Source: Chitinophagaceae bacterium LGM1 (GTDB lineage Bacteria > Bacteroidota > Bacteroidia > Chitinophagales > Chitinophagaceae). Taken from it: a stretch of 64,000 nucleotides of DNA. This document shows positions 25,300 to 34,445 of this stretch, piece by piece. The translations under genes and the position numbers were made by a program. How positions within the stretch are numbered: the first letter of the stretch is position 1; every line of letters begins with the position of its first letter. Under the pieces are notes generated by a model. That model did not search any database. It saw only the letters and a list, made by a program, of their open reading frames with translations, and had not been told where the DNA came from. The DNA lies in the NCBI GenBank assembly GCA_018604165.1, contig CP075895.1, positions 1,139,501 to 1,203,500 of the forward strand. The letters are read 5' to 3'.

Positions 25300-27168
25300 A
25301 TGAAAAAACTTTTCTTCTTAACTATCCTCTTATTATCAGTAGTTGTACGTACGTACGCCTTTACTACTGTTACAGTACAAGGTGAGATTAATTCGAGTAC
25401 AACATGGACCAAAGACAAACAATACCTAATAAAAGGGTATGTGTATGTAACAAGCGGAAACACTTTGACAATTGAGCCTGGTACAATCATTCGTGGCGAC
25501 AAAGCAACTAAAGGTGCACTTATTATTGAGCGTGGGGCTAAAATTATGGCAAATGGTACTGCAGATAAGCCAGTAATATTTACATCTAATGAAGCACAAG
25601 GCAGTCGTTCTTATGGTGACTGGGGTGGTATTATCATTTGCGGTAAAGCACCTGTTAACTGGACTGCAGGCGAAGCACAGGTAGAAGGCGGTCCTCGCTC
25701 TTTCTATGGTGGTACAGATGCTGCTGATAACAGTGGTAAACTGTCTTATGTGCGTATAGAGTTTGGTGGTATCGCGTTTTCACCTAACAATGAAGTAAAC
25801 AGCCTGACATTGGCCGGTGTAGGTAGCGGCACACAAATAGACCACATACAGGTAACAAGCGGTGGTGATGATGGTTTTGAGTGGTTTGGCGGTACAGTAG
25901 ATGCAAAATATCTGGTATCTGTTGGGCACGTTGATGACGATTTTGATAGCGATAACGGTTGGAGCGGTAAAGTACAATTTTTCGTTGCGCAGAAAGACCC
26001 TAACGTTGCGGACGTTAGTGGTTCTAAAGCAATAGAAACTGACAGCTATCTGGCTGGTACTGTTGATGGTAAAACAGACAATACGAAAGCTACTAAAGCT
26101 GTAATGTCTAATGGTACACTGATAGGACCAGTTGTAACACCAACTTCTACTGCATTTGACGTAACGCAGCACACTGCTGGTGTACACATACGCCGCGGTA
26201 GTGCATTAAGTGTTATGAATACTGTAATTGCAGGTTTTGCTGCTGGTTTGTTGATAGATGAGTCTTCTTCTACTTTCGGTTCTACTACAGCAAATATCGG
26301 TAGCGGTTTGATGGAGTTTAAATCAAACATCATTGCAGGTACTTCAACTATTTGTACACCTGCAGGTGCTCCTAACAGAAATGTTGTATTTGTAATCAAT
26401 GGTGCGCGTTCTTTGACACCAACTTGTACAAATGCAGACTCTGCTACAACAGGTAATACTAACTTCAGTCCTTTCGCTGGTCCGTTTACTTATATACAAG
26501 ATCCGGCATCGCGTAACTTCCAATATGCTGCATTTACAAGCTCTGTACAGCTGCAAAATCCATTTGACCAAACAAATCCTAACTTCTTCCCTAAGAGTAC
26601 ATCACCTATCATTTATAACAACAGGGCTTTACCAAGCTATATTCCGGCAGGTACTTTCCCAGGCAATGTGTATCCTTTTGACTGTTCAAAAGCTATCAAT
26701 ACAGATACTTCAGCTCTTTTTGTAAACTATAATGCGCCAGTTGTTGTTCCTAATTTTACATCTCCAAAGACTAGCGATGCATTCTTTACTAAGACTAATT
26801 ATGTAGGTGCATTTGGCTGCTCTGGTGACAACTGGATGAGCAAATGGGCTAACTTTGACCCTAACAATACTTTCTACGATTATACTGAATCAGTTTCAGA
26901 AGTAGCAAGTAATATTGAGTCTGCTGTTGTATATCCTAACCCAGCAACAACTAATGCTTATGTAAACATCTCTTTGAAAGAAAATGCAGATGTACAAATA
27001 GTATTGGTTGATGTAACCGGCCGCAAAGTACAAGACATATTCAGTGGTAAAGCTAAAGGTTCTCAAACTTACCCTGTTAACCTGATGACTGTAGGTGCAG
27101 GTATGTATTTTGTGAATGTAATAACTGCTGACGCTACTCAAACAGTGAAACTGGTTATTGCTAAATAA
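25300..27168 (+). CDS. T9SS-secreted beta-helix-like protein, partner of the TonB receptor
   Basis: A 622-residue exported protein: signal peptide MKKLFFLTILLLSVVVRTYA, then a repetitive beta-rich body (~25-530). Recognisable pieces are INSSTTWTKDKQYLIKGYVYV, TIEPGTIIRGDKATKGALIIERGAKI, DWGGIIICGKAPVNW and the conserved VTSGGDDGFEWFGGTVDAKYLV...HVDDDFDSDNGWSGKVQFF. This right-handed-helix-like family is often encoded after TonB receptors in Bacteroidota. The C-terminus (AVVYPNPATTNAYVNISL...GAGMYFVNVITADATQTVKLVIAK) is a type A T9SS sorting domain. The Asp-rich DDGFEW/DDDFDSD stretch could bind metal. Function unknown; shared promoter architecture with the PhoX-like gene and the receptor suggests a surface binding protein for their substrate. 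Confidence 0.82.
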   Translation: MKKLFFLTILLLSVVVRTYAFTTVTVQGEINSSTTWTKDKQYLIKGYVYVTSGNTLTIEPGTIIRGDKATKGALIIERGAKIMANGTADKPVIFTSNEAQGSRSYGDWGGIIICGKAPVNWTAGEAQVEGGPRSFYGGTDAADNSGKLSYVRIEFGGIAFSPNNEVNSLTLAGVGSGTQIDHIQVTSGGDDGFEWFGGTVDAKYLVSVGHVDDDFDSDNGWSGKVQFFVAQKDPNVADVSGSKAIETDSYLAGTVDGKTDNTKATKAVMSNGTLIGPVVTPTSTAFDVTQHTAGVHIRRGSALSVMNTVIAGFAAGLLIDESSSTFGSTTANIGSGLMEFKSNIIAGTSTICTPAGAPNRNVVFVINGARSLTPTCTNADSATTGNTNFSPFAGPFTYIQDPASRNFQYAAFTSSVQLQNPFDQTNPNFFPKSTSPIIYNNRALPSYIPAGTFPGNVYPFDCSKAINTDTSALFVNYNAPVVVPNFTSPKTSDAFFTKTNYVGAFGCSGDNWMSKWANFDPNNTFYDYTESVSEVASNIESAVVYPNPATTNAYVNISLKENADVQIVLVDVTGRKVQDIFSGKAKGSQTYPVNLMTVGAGMYFVNVITADATQTVKLVIAK

Positions 27169-27189
27169 TAACCTATTTCGCATAGCATA

Positions 27190-27226
27190 AGATAAGGCAG
27201 CGCAAGCTGCCTTATCTATTTGTATT
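27190..27226 (+). terminator. intrinsic terminator after the T9SS protein
   Basis: Perfect 12-bp stem AGATAAGGCAGC / GCTGCCTTATCT with a GCAA tetraloop, followed by ATTTGTATT. It separates the plus-strand regulon from the convergent amidohydrolase at 27245. Confidence 0.8.
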
Positions 27227-27244
27227 AACTGTCAGGTTGATTTA

Positions 27245-30200
27245 CTAATCTTCCAGATGCTGTTCCGTTTCGTACCAAGGGAATGAGCCAGCGTTTTTGC
27301 CCGACTGCCAGTAGAATGGACTGTGCTGTTTGTTGTAGTTGCCAATCTCGTTCATCATTTCCGCATCGTAGAGCCTGCCGTTTACCATCGTGTAGCGGAT
27401 GCTTTCGGTGTTATAAATATTATCAAGAGGGTTTTTATCGAGCACAATCAGGTCGGCAAGTTTGCCCGCTTTCAGCGAACCGATATACTTATCGAAACCG
27501 AGACTGATGGCGGGATTGATGGTGGCAGTGCGCAAGGCTTCCATAGGTGTCATGCCGCCTTGTGCCATCATCCATGTTTCCCAATGCGCACCGATGCCCT
27601 GTATTTGTCCGTGCGCGCCCATATTTATTAATACGCCTGCATCATTCAACTTCTTGAGGCTTTTAGATACCAGTATGTGCCCGTTTTCATATTCTTCTTC
27701 GGGTGCCATAGTGCGGTGTCTGCTGCGTGTGTCTATTATTGGGCGTGGTGTAAAGTGCAAGAGCCTTTCTTTCTCCCATACATTGGTATGCTGATACCAA
27801 TAGTATTCGCCAGATAGCCCACCATAGCATACAATGAGTGTAGGTGTGTTGGCAGTGCCTGCATGTTTCCAAAGTTGTATCACATCATCGTACAGCGGGG
27901 CTATGGGTATATTGTGCTCTATAGTAGTATGTCCGTCCAGTATCATGCTGATGTTGTGATAAAAGAACGAGCCACCCTCAGGTACTACTTCCATATTCAG
28001 TTCGCGGGCGGCTTCTATTACCATCTGCCGTTGCTCTCTACGTGGTTGGTTATAACTCTTTACACTAAACGCACCGAAAGCTTTGGTACGGAACAAGGCA
28101 CTCTTAGCATCGTCGTAAGAATTGATGATGGCTTTGAAATCGCCATCGGCACCATAGAGTATAGTGCCTGTTGAAAACACGCGCGGGCCAACCATCTTGC
28201 CTGCTTTCACCAATTCGCTTTGCGCAAATACAAACTCGCTGTTAGCAGATGGGTCGTGCATGGTGGTAACACCATACGCAAGGTTGGCATAATACGCCCA
28301 ATGTTTTTCGGGTATGATGCCTGTATTGAAGTGATTGGCGTGGGCATGTGCGTCTATCATGCCCGGCATGATGGTTTTGCCCTTGCAGTCTATACGTTTA
28401 GCATTGGCAGGTATAGCAACTTGCGCTGCATTACCAATGGCTTTGATGATATTTCCCTCTACCACGATTGTGCCGTTTTCTATTACTTCGTCGTTTTCCA
28501 TCGTTATGATGCGTGCATTGGTGAATGCCAGTATGCCTTTTGGTTTATCTGTTTTTGCCTCAAGGTTGATGGCGATACCTTGTGATGGTATATTGAAAGT
28601 AGAGTCGGGCTTGCCACCTACAAACTGGAAAAGGTCTTTTAGCTGAATGGTATAGTATTGGTCATCGAGCGTGTAATGCAGTTTGCTGCCATCGCCACTC
28701 CAGTGCAGGTTGTAGCCTGCATGTTTCGATACTCGGCGAATGGGGAAGTCTGCTGAATCGCTACCAATGATAATAGTACGCCCTGTATGTGGCAACGCGG
28801 CAATATATACATGGTGCAGGTTGGTGTATGCCACCCACTCACCATCGGGCGATACAGTAAATTGCTTGCCATACGTGCTTTTGAAGATAGCTTGTACATC
28901 ATTGCCATCTATGCCGCATTGGTTGAAAGTTTTTTCCGGTCCGCCACCTGCTTGGTAGTATATGCGTTTGCCATCATTGCTGAATGTGGGTGCTTCGCCT
29001 TTGTCTGTTGCAAAGCGTTCTTTGCCACCATTGGCAGGCATGATGTATATGCCCGGCTTGGCTGTGTATGCAGGGCCCAGTGTATTGCTGCCGCCTTCTC
29101 TTTCATACACTATCCATTTACCATCGTTCGAGTAGGATGGGGTGCGGAAGATGCCTTTCTTTGTATTCAGCTTTTCTATACCACCACCTGTCAGATTTGT
29201 TTTACAGATGCTGCCACTTGTGCTATCGTTCCAAGACACATATACAATGCTGTTACCATCGGGCGAAAATGATGGTTCGTACTCGTATTCTTTACTGTTA
29301 GTAACGCGTACAGGTTTGCCATCGGGTAGGGCTTTTTTATACAATTGCCCCAATGCGCTGAACACTAGCCACTTTCCATCGGGCGATGTGATGGCATGGC
29401 GAATGACATGTACGTTAAACTTATCAGCATTCAACTCTTGCGTATAGCGCAGCGTAGGCGATAACTTTTGCTTGACGTTGCAGGTAAAGGGTATATCTGT
29501 CGCTGTGTTGGTAAGGTTTACATCTATCTTTTTGATTTTACCACCTGCCCAAATGATGATGTGTTTATCATCGGGTGTCCAGCAATAGCCGGGGTAGATG
29601 CCGAATGTCGTCCATGCTTCCTGCTGGTCTTTCGATAGCATATCATACACCGGCCATTCTTCGCCTGTCTTCAGGTTGCGTATGTATAGCACTGTTTTGG
29701 TGCGCACACGTTTTACAAAAGCCATCAGCTTACCGCTACGCGATACCTGCGGACGAACAGCACCACCAGGGCCACCCGTTACATTTTCATTCGTACCTTT
29801 TTCTCGGTCGAAGCGTTTGATGACGAATATCTGCTCGTTGGGGTTTTTATTGTACTGGAAGTAGCCGCCGGGGTACACATCTTCGCTATAATACACGTAC
29901 CTGCCATCGGGCGATGTGCACGGCTCGTTTACATCTTGTTGATCGTTTTTCTTTACCGTAAGTTGCAGCCCGTTGCCACCGTTGATGTGGTACATCCACA
30001 TCTCGCCTGCACCTAACGAACGGGTGGATGTGAAGTGTTTGCGTGCAATCAGGTACTTACCATCGGGCGACCATACGGCATTATTCAGCAGGCGAAAGTT
30101 TTCTTTGGTTATCTGTTTGGCATTGCTACCATCGCGGTTCATTATCCATATATTATCGCCACCACCCGCATCAGATGTGAAAGATATTTTCTTGCCATCG

Positions 30201-30478
30201 GGGCTGAAACGTGGCTGCACTTCCATAGCCTTACCTTGCCGTAGAACCTTTGCCTGACCGCCTGTTGCGGGGATGGTATAGATGTCGCCCAGCAAGTCGA
30301 ACACGATGTCTTTGCCATCGGGCGATATGTCCACATTCAGCCAAGTACCCTCATTAACGGTAAAGGAAACATCCTGCTGCGGGCTACCGGGGTTTTCTAC
30401 ATCCCATTTCTTTTTATCGCCAGCCTGTGCGGATAATGATAAGCACACCAACACCGGCAGCCATTGTATAAAACGCAT
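27245..30478 (-). CDS. amidohydrolase with N-terminal TolB/WD40-like beta-propeller
   Basis: A 1077-residue exported hydrolase. Signal peptide MRFIQWLPVLVCLSLSAQA. Residues ~35-640 hold many PD40-type propeller blades, each with an S-P-D-G-K signature (DISPDGKDIVFD, RFSPDGKKISFT, VWSPDGKYLIAR, TSPDGRYVYY, SFSPDGNSIVYV). Residues ~655-1060 are an amidohydrolase domain: GMIDAHAHANHFN gives the metal-binding HxH (~residue 707), followed by TTIEHN (His ligand) and, near the end, ATINPAISLGFDKYIGSLKAGKLADLIVLDKNPL, the usual C-terminal return to the small beta domain. Substrate is not evident; related proteins are annotated as propeller-amidohydrolases acting on cyclic amides or peptides. It diverges from the FAD oxidase at 30601. 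Confidence 0.88.
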   Translation of the reverse strand: MRFIQWLPVLVCLSLSAQAGDKKKWDVENPGSPQQDVSFTVNEGTWLNVDISPDGKDIVFDLLGDIYTIPATGGQAKVLRQGKAMEVQPRFSPDGKKISFTSDAGGGDNIWIMNRDGSNAKQITKENFRLLNNAVWSPDGKYLIARKHFTSTRSLGAGEMWMYHINGGNGLQLTVKKNDQQDVNEPCTSPDGRYVYYSEDVYPGGYFQYNKNPNEQIFVIKRFDREKGTNENVTGGPGGAVRPQVSRSGKLMAFVKRVRTKTVLYIRNLKTGEEWPVYDMLSKDQQEAWTTFGIYPGYCWTPDDKHIIIWAGGKIKKIDVNLTNTATDIPFTCNVKQKLSPTLRYTQELNADKFNVHVIRHAITSPDGKWLVFSALGQLYKKALPDGKPVRVTNSKEYEYEPSFSPDGNSIVYVSWNDSTSGSICKTNLTGGGIEKLNTKKGIFRTPSYSNDGKWIVYEREGGSNTLGPAYTAKPGIYIMPANGGKERFATDKGEAPTFSNDGKRIYYQAGGGPEKTFNQCGIDGNDVQAIFKSTYGKQFTVSPDGEWVAYTNLHHVYIAALPHTGRTIIIGSDSADFPIRRVSKHAGYNLHWSGDGSKLHYTLDDQYYTIQLKDLFQFVGGKPDSTFNIPSQGIAINLEAKTDKPKGILAFTNARIITMENDEVIENGTIVVEGNIIKAIGNAAQVAIPANAKRIDCKGKTIMPGMIDAHAHANHFNTGIIPEKHWAYYANLAYGVTTMHDPSANSEFVFAQSELVKAGKMVGPRVFSTGTILYGADGDFKAIINSYDDAKSALFRTKAFGAFSVKSYNQPRREQRQMVIEAARELNMEVVPEGGSFFYHNISMILDGHTTIEHNIPIAPLYDDVIQLWKHAGTANTPTLIVCYGGLSGEYYWYQHTNVWEKERLLHFTPRPIIDTRSRHRTMAPEEEYENGHILVSKSLKKLNDAGVLINMGAHGQIQGIGAHWETWMMAQGGMTPMEALRTATINPAISLGFDKYIGSLKAGKLADLIVLDKNPLDNIYNTESIRYTMVNGRLYDAEMMNEIGNYNKQHSPFYWQSGKNAGSFPWYETEQHLED

Positions 30479-30587
30479 ATTATTATTCGATTTTATCTAA
30501 AGATAATAAAGTGGGTGTGGAAAGAAAATTAACATAGGGTGAAAGCAAGGGTGAGTTGATAGCTGAAAAGGCTGTATATTTATTTTA

Positions 30588-30600
30588 AGCACTTAGTGCT
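30588..30600. repeat. small palindrome touching the ATG of the FAD oxidase
   Basis: AGCACTTAGTGCT, 5-bp arms and 3-nt centre, ends at 30600 directly before the ATG at 30601. It could be an operator or a start-site hairpin; it may also be chance. Confidence 0.3.
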
Positions 30601-32064
30601 ATGAAAAACTACAATCGTAAACAATTTATAAGAATGAGTGTTGGGGCAGGTGCTGCTGTATGGCTTGTTGCCTGTGGTGCTGATAGTAGTACAGAAGAAA
30701 AGCAAGATGATAGTTCGGCAAAAGCAAAGCCTGCAAATACGCCTGATAGAGGTGATTCAAAATCAACATTTGAGATAATTGATAAAAATGATGCCCGATA
30801 TGATGCATTCCGCAAAGGGTTTAATACACGCATTGACAAACACCCGCTGATAATAGCACTGTGTAAAACTACTGAAGAAGTAGCTGAAGCTGTGCGCTAT
30901 GCAAAAGCTAATAGTCTGCCTGTTGCAATAAAAAGTGGTGGGCATTGTATGGAGGGCTTTTCTTGCAATGATGATGGTATGGTTATCAATCTGTCGGCTA
31001 TGAACAATATTACATGGCTTGATGACGAGACGATAAAGGCTGGACCGGGTTGTTTATTGAGCCAAGTGTATGATGAACTGCTGCCTAAAGGCCGCATACT
31101 GCCCGCAGGTTCTTGTGCAACAGTAGCTTTGGGTGGGCTTACGTTAGGTGGTGGCTATGGTTTATTCTCGCGAAAATATGGTCTTACCTGTGATCATTTA
31201 ATGGAAGCTACGATGGTGGATGGTAATGGTAATATTGTGTCAACGAAAGATGATAAAGATTTGCAGTGGGCACTGCGAGGTGGTGGTACGGGAAATTTTG
31301 GCGTCGTGACTGAAATAGTGTACCGAACACAAAAAGCTCCTGAAACATTGCAGGCACATTATCTGAAAGCACGAGGGCTGGATGCAATACGTGCAGCATC
31401 TATCTTAAAGAAATGGATGGAAGTAACTGCACAACTGCCAGCAGAGTGTTTCTCTGGATACGTACTGAATGGCAGTACATTGAATATACTCATCACCAAT
31501 TATGGTGAACACAACACTGCGTTTAATATATTACTGAACGAATTGAAAATCGTTACAGATAAATACAGCAGTAGTAAAGGGACATTGCAACGTATGCTAC
31601 GCAACTATTATGGAGTAGCGAAACCACTGTATTTTCGGAATTCTTCTGCGGGTTTCTTTAAAGATTATCAGGATGTAGAGCCATTTATAGAAGAGGCTTT
31701 GGGTAAAGTGATTGCTACACCGGGTATGATATATCAGGTAAATACAATGGGCGGTAAGGTGAAGGATGCGGATGCTGCTACGGTTTCTTGTTTTGCGCAT
31801 AGAGAATATAATTTTATATCTGAAATACAGGCGTATAGTACCAATAAACTACAACATGAACGAACGGCGGCTTGTACCACCGAGGTGTTGAGGCTTACTG
31901 CACAAAGTGGCATCAATACACAGTATGTAAACTATTGCAGCCTTGAGTTTAACGATTGGCAGCATGCCTACTATGGCGATAACTATAGCCGACTGCAAAT
32001 TGTTAAAAAGAAATATGACCCTGACAACAACATCAGGCATCCGCACAGTATACGGATAGCATAA
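30601..32064 (+). CDS. FAD-binding oxidoreductase, berberine-bridge (BBE) type, lipoprotein leader
   Basis: A 487-residue flavoenzyme that oxidises an unidentified alcohol, sugar or similar substrate with O2 or another acceptor. The N-terminus (KNYNRKQFIRMSVGAGAAVWLVACGADSS) resembles a Tat-type leader with an R-K instead of R-R pair and ends in a lipobox (LVACG). The FAD-binding_4/PCMH domain spans ~70-245: LPVAIKSGGHCMEGFSC includes His115, the likely site of covalent 8-alpha FAD attachment; GPGCLLSQVYDELLPKG and TLGGGYGLFSRKYGLTCDHL follow. The C-terminal BBE motif (NYCSLEFNDWQHAYYGDNYSRL, then KKKYDPDNNIRHPHSI) confirms the subfamily. It stands alone on its strand. Confidence 0.88.
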   Translation: MKNYNRKQFIRMSVGAGAAVWLVACGADSSTEEKQDDSSAKAKPANTPDRGDSKSTFEIIDKNDARYDAFRKGFNTRIDKHPLIIALCKTTEEVAEAVRYAKANSLPVAIKSGGHCMEGFSCNDDGMVINLSAMNNITWLDDETIKAGPGCLLSQVYDELLPKGRILPAGSCATVALGGLTLGGGYGLFSRKYGLTCDHLMEATMVDGNGNIVSTKDDKDLQWALRGGGTGNFGVVTEIVYRTQKAPETLQAHYLKARGLDAIRAASILKKWMEVTAQLPAECFSGYVLNGSTLNILITNYGEHNTAFNILLNELKIVTDKYSSSKGTLQRMLRNYYGVAKPLYFRNSSAGFFKDYQDVEPFIEEALGKVIATPGMIYQVNTMGGKVKDADAATVSCFAHREYNFISEIQAYSTNKLQHERTAACTTEVLRLTAQSGINTQYVNYCSLEFNDWQHAYYGDNYSRLQIVKKKYDPDNNIRHPHSIRIA

Positions 32065-32116
32065 ATAGTATGATTGTCATTTTCTGTTATTTAATAATGA
32101 GCGTTGTGTAATAACA

Positions 32117-32136
32117 AAAGCCCCAGATGGGGCTTT
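32117..32136 (-). terminator. terminator of tRNA-Ser (possibly bidirectional)
   Basis: Perfect 8-bp stem AAAGCCCC / GGGGCTTT with AGAT loop. On the minus strand it lies 12 nt after the tRNA 3' end and is followed by TGTTATT; on the plus strand it could also serve the FAD oxidase gene ending at 32064. Confidence 0.75.
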
Positions 32137-32148
32137 ACAATTATCAGG

Positions 32149-32237
32149 CGGAGAGAAAGGGATTCGAACCCTTGATACCCTTTGACAGGCATACACACTT
32201 TCCAGGCGTGCCTCTTCAACCACTCGAGCATCTCTCC
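32149..32237 (-). tRNA. tRNA-Ser (anticodon GGA)
   Basis: Read on the minus strand: acceptor GGAGAGA at the 5' end pairs with TCTCTCC at the 3' end, discriminator G; D-arm region TGGTTGAAGAGG; anticodon loop CTGGAAA (GGA at 32203-32201); a long class II variable arm; T-arm GGGTTCGAATCCC. Length 89 nt. CCA is not encoded. A -7 promoter box lies at 32248-32255. Confidence 0.95.
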
Positions 32238-32247
32238 GTAAGGGCTG

Positions 32248-32255
32248 CAAAGCTA
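32248..32255 (-). promoter_or_regulatory. -7 promoter box of tRNA-Ser
   Basis: Minus-strand TAGCTTTG, exact TAnnTTTG, 10 nt before the mature tRNA 5' end. It lies between tatD and the tRNA, so the upstream promoter half is inside the end of tatD. Confidence 0.65.
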
Positions 32256-32263
32256 ATCAAAAA

Positions 32264-33028
32264 TCAGACACCGAACAGTTTTTCGGCATTAGCGGTAGTA
32301 ATCTGTGCTACTAGTTCTTTGCTCATCTGCAGTATGTCGCCTATTTTCTCCGCCATCAGCGGTATGTAGCTGCTTTCGTTGCGTTTGCCACGGTATGGCA
32401 TGGGGGCAAGATAGGGCGCGTCTGTTTCCAGTACTATATTGTTCAGCCCCACTTCTTTTATAATATCGGGCAGTGTGCTTTTCTTAAATGTTACTACACC
32501 ACCTATGCCGAGGTAGAGCCCGAGGTCAATAATTTGCTTTGCTTCTTCCAACGTACCACCAAAGCAATGAAACACACCTTTCAGTTGTCCGTTTTGCTTA
32601 CTGCGCACTGTGTCTATACAGTCTTGGGTTGACTCGCGGCTGTGTATTACTATTGGCAGGTTGTATTGCAATGCCCAATCTATCTGCGTAGCAAAAGCTT
32701 CTTTCTGTTGTGTGGTGTGGGTAAGGTCCCAATAATAATCAAGCCCAATTTCGCCAACTGCATAAAACTTTTCTTTGGCAAGCCATGCTTCAACGATAGC
32801 CAGTTCTTCTTCGTAATTATCTTTTACATAACAAGGGTGCAAACCCATCATAGGGTAGCAGTTGGCAGGCCATGTGGTTGCTATGCGCATCATATCGGCT
32901 ATAGTGCTGCTATCGCAATTGGGCATATACATTTTGGTAACGCCTGCATCCACAGCGCGCTGTATCATTGCCTGTTCGTAAGTACGCAGTTGTTCGTCGT
33001 AGAGGTGTGTATGTGTATCTATGTACAT
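32264..33028 (-). CDS. tatD: TatD family metal-dependent hydrolase
   Basis: Cytosolic metal-dependent DNase/hydrolase of the amidohydrolase superfamily. The 254 residues match the family length. Motifs in order: DTHTHLYD (metal HxH at the N-terminus), VGEIGLDYYWD (Glu ligand), PIVIHSRES (His), VFHCFGGTLEEA (His), and LETDAPYLAP (Asp ligand). It starts 2 nt after the polysaccharide deacetylase stop, so it is the last gene of the batD-batE-deacetylase-tatD run on the minus strand. Confidence 0.94.
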   Translation of the reverse strand: MYIDTHTHLYDEQLRTYEQAMIQRAVDAGVTKMYMPNCDSSTIADMMRIATTWPANCYPMMGLHPCYVKDNYEEELAIVEAWLAKEKFYAVGEIGLDYYWDLTHTTQQKEAFATQIDWALQYNLPIVIHSRESTQDCIDTVRSKQNGQLKGVFHCFGGTLEEAKQIIDLGLYLGIGGVVTFKKSTLPDIIKEVGLNNIVLETDAPYLAPMPYRGKRNESSYIPLMAEKIGDILQMSKELVAQITTANAEKLFGV

Positions 33029-33030
33029 GG

Positions 33031-33669
33031 TTATTCATGTTTGGGCAGGGCTTTCATATCCCAACCCTTTTGTTGGCAATGTGCTAATACTTTCGGCAAT
33101 GCATAGCTCATCCTGTCCCATGCTTTTTCGCTATCGTGAAACACGATGATAGAACCCGGCTCAATATTATCAAGCACATTAGCAAGACATTGTTCGGGTG
33201 GCAACATGGTGTCGAAGTCGCCACTCAACACATCCCACATATATATGTAGTATGCAGGGCGTTTGCTCATTAACCTGTTTGCCTGACTGCGTTTGATACG
33301 CCCGTATGGCGGACGAAACAGTTTGCTGTTGATGTGTTTGGCTGCTTTGTCAACATCGTTGATGTATGTTTCCGTTTTGGTAAACCAGCCATTCATGTGG
33401 TTGTAAGTATGGTTACCAACCGTATGCCCTTCGGCAAGGGTGCGGTTATATACATCAGTATGCTTTACCACATTGTTGCCTATGCAAAAAAAACTGGCTT
33501 TGGCATTGTATTCTTTTAGCTGGTCAAGCACAAAGGGTGTGATGGTAGGGTGGGGGCCATCGTCGAACGTGAGGTACACAGATGGCTTTTCTCCCTGCGG
33601 CATCTTCCAGTTGAGATGACAGTAAAAAAGCCTGCTGAGCCACCATGGCGTTTTAACGAGGTAAGCCAT
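33031..33669 (-). CDS. polysaccharide deacetylase family protein (NodB domain)
   Basis: Predicted carbohydrate esterase family 4 deacetylase acting on peptidoglycan or another N-acetylated glycan. NodB motifs: YLTFDDGPHP (motif 1, Asp-Asp), HTVGNHTYNH (motif 2, metal-binding H-x4-H), FRPPYGR (motif 3), and later IIVFHDSEKAW (motif 5, leucine/His region). The 212 residues are almost only the catalytic domain. The N-terminus (MAYLVKTPWWLSRLFYCHLNW) is hydrophobic but not a clear signal peptide; a membrane anchor or cytosolic location are both possible. It sits between batE and tatD in an apparent operon. Confidence 0.9.
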   Translation of the reverse strand: MAYLVKTPWWLSRLFYCHLNWKMPQGEKPSVYLTFDDGPHPTITPFVLDQLKEYNAKASFFCIGNNVVKHTDVYNRTLAEGHTVGNHTYNHMNGWFTKTETYINDVDKAAKHINSKLFRPPYGRIKRSQANRLMSKRPAYYIYMWDVLSGDFDTMLPPEQCLANVLDNIEPGSIIVFHDSEKAWDRMSYALPKVLAHCQQKGWDMKALPKHE

Positions 33670-33692
33670 AGTGCAAACAAACGAATTTAAAA

Positions 33693-34445
33693 TCAGATTT
33701 CAATAAAGTCGGTTTTGAGCATCCAACCTGTTTTGCCATCGGGCAGGGTTACTTCCTGCCAATTGCCGCGCGCGTTGGTGGCAGATAGTTTTATGGTAGT
33801 TCCTTCGGGGATGCTTTGAGCTTTACCACTACCGGGTTTATCCATCATATTGCTGCTGCTCATCACTACTGCCAGTTGGCTATTTGCCTTGCGCATGGCT
33901 GCTGTAAAAGATATAATGACAAGCAGTATCAGCAACGCCCATCCACCAGCCCTTGCCTGAAAGGGCAGATTGACGGGCGATTTGCCAAGCCTGTTAAGGA
34001 TGGCATATAACATCAGTAACAGAAACAAAACAAGACTAACGGTTGCCCATGTATTAGCAGACGATGCGGCTGTAAGCCCCTTCCACCAACGAACAAAGAA
34101 AATATCTTTTGCCTCTGGTATGCGATTGGGTATGCGGCTTTGTGCAAGGAGCAGATTGTCTAGTATGTTTTTATCGCTTGGGTTTAGCAACAATGCACGT
34201 TGATAGTTGAGGATGGCATTGCCAATTTTATTGAGCTTGTAGTATGCATTGCCGAGGTTGTAATAGATGGTAGCTTCAGTAGGTTTGTTGGCAGCTATTT
34301 TCTCGTAGTAGTAGGCAGCACTATCATAGTTTTTTTGCTGATAGGCACTGTTGGCTTTTTGCCAATAAGTGCCATAGTTGCCCGATGCAAATAATGCAAC
34401 AGGTAGTAGCAGCGTACAAAAAACTAATAGCGTAATGGCTCTCAT
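33693..34445 (-). CDS. batE: BatE-like TPR and SH3 domain membrane protein
   Basis: Component of the Bat (Bacteroides aerotolerance) membrane system. Layout: signal-like helix (ITLLVFCTLLLPVALFAS), two TPR repeats (~25-100; YWQKANSAYQQKNYDSAAYYYEKIA, TIYYNLGNAYYKLNKIGNAILNYQRALLLNP), two membrane helices (~130-150, ~165-185) and a C-terminal bacterial SH3 domain (GTTIKLSATNARGNWQEVTLPDGKTGWMLKTDFI). This order is characteristic of BatE. Its ATG overlaps the batD stop by 4 nt, so translation is coupled. The batA/batB/batC and moxR genes usually found upstream are not in this window. Confidence 0.88.
   Translation of the reverse strand: MRAITLLVFCTLLLPVALFASGNYGTYWQKANSAYQQKNYDSAAYYYEKIAANKPTEATIYYNLGNAYYKLNKIGNAILNYQRALLLNPSDKNILDNLLLAQSRIPNRIPEAKDIFFVRWWKGLTAASSANTWATVSLVLFLLLMLYAILNRLGKSPVNLPFQARAGGWALLILLVIISFTAAMRKANSQLAVVMSSSNMMDKPGSGKAQSIPEGTTIKLSATNARGNWQEVTLPDGKTGWMLKTDFIEI

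Noticed and set aside
28787-29272. Plus-strand ORFs of 90-160 codons opposite the amidohydrolase
   Set aside because: Antisense shadows of the repeated SPDGK blades; no promoter, no domain.
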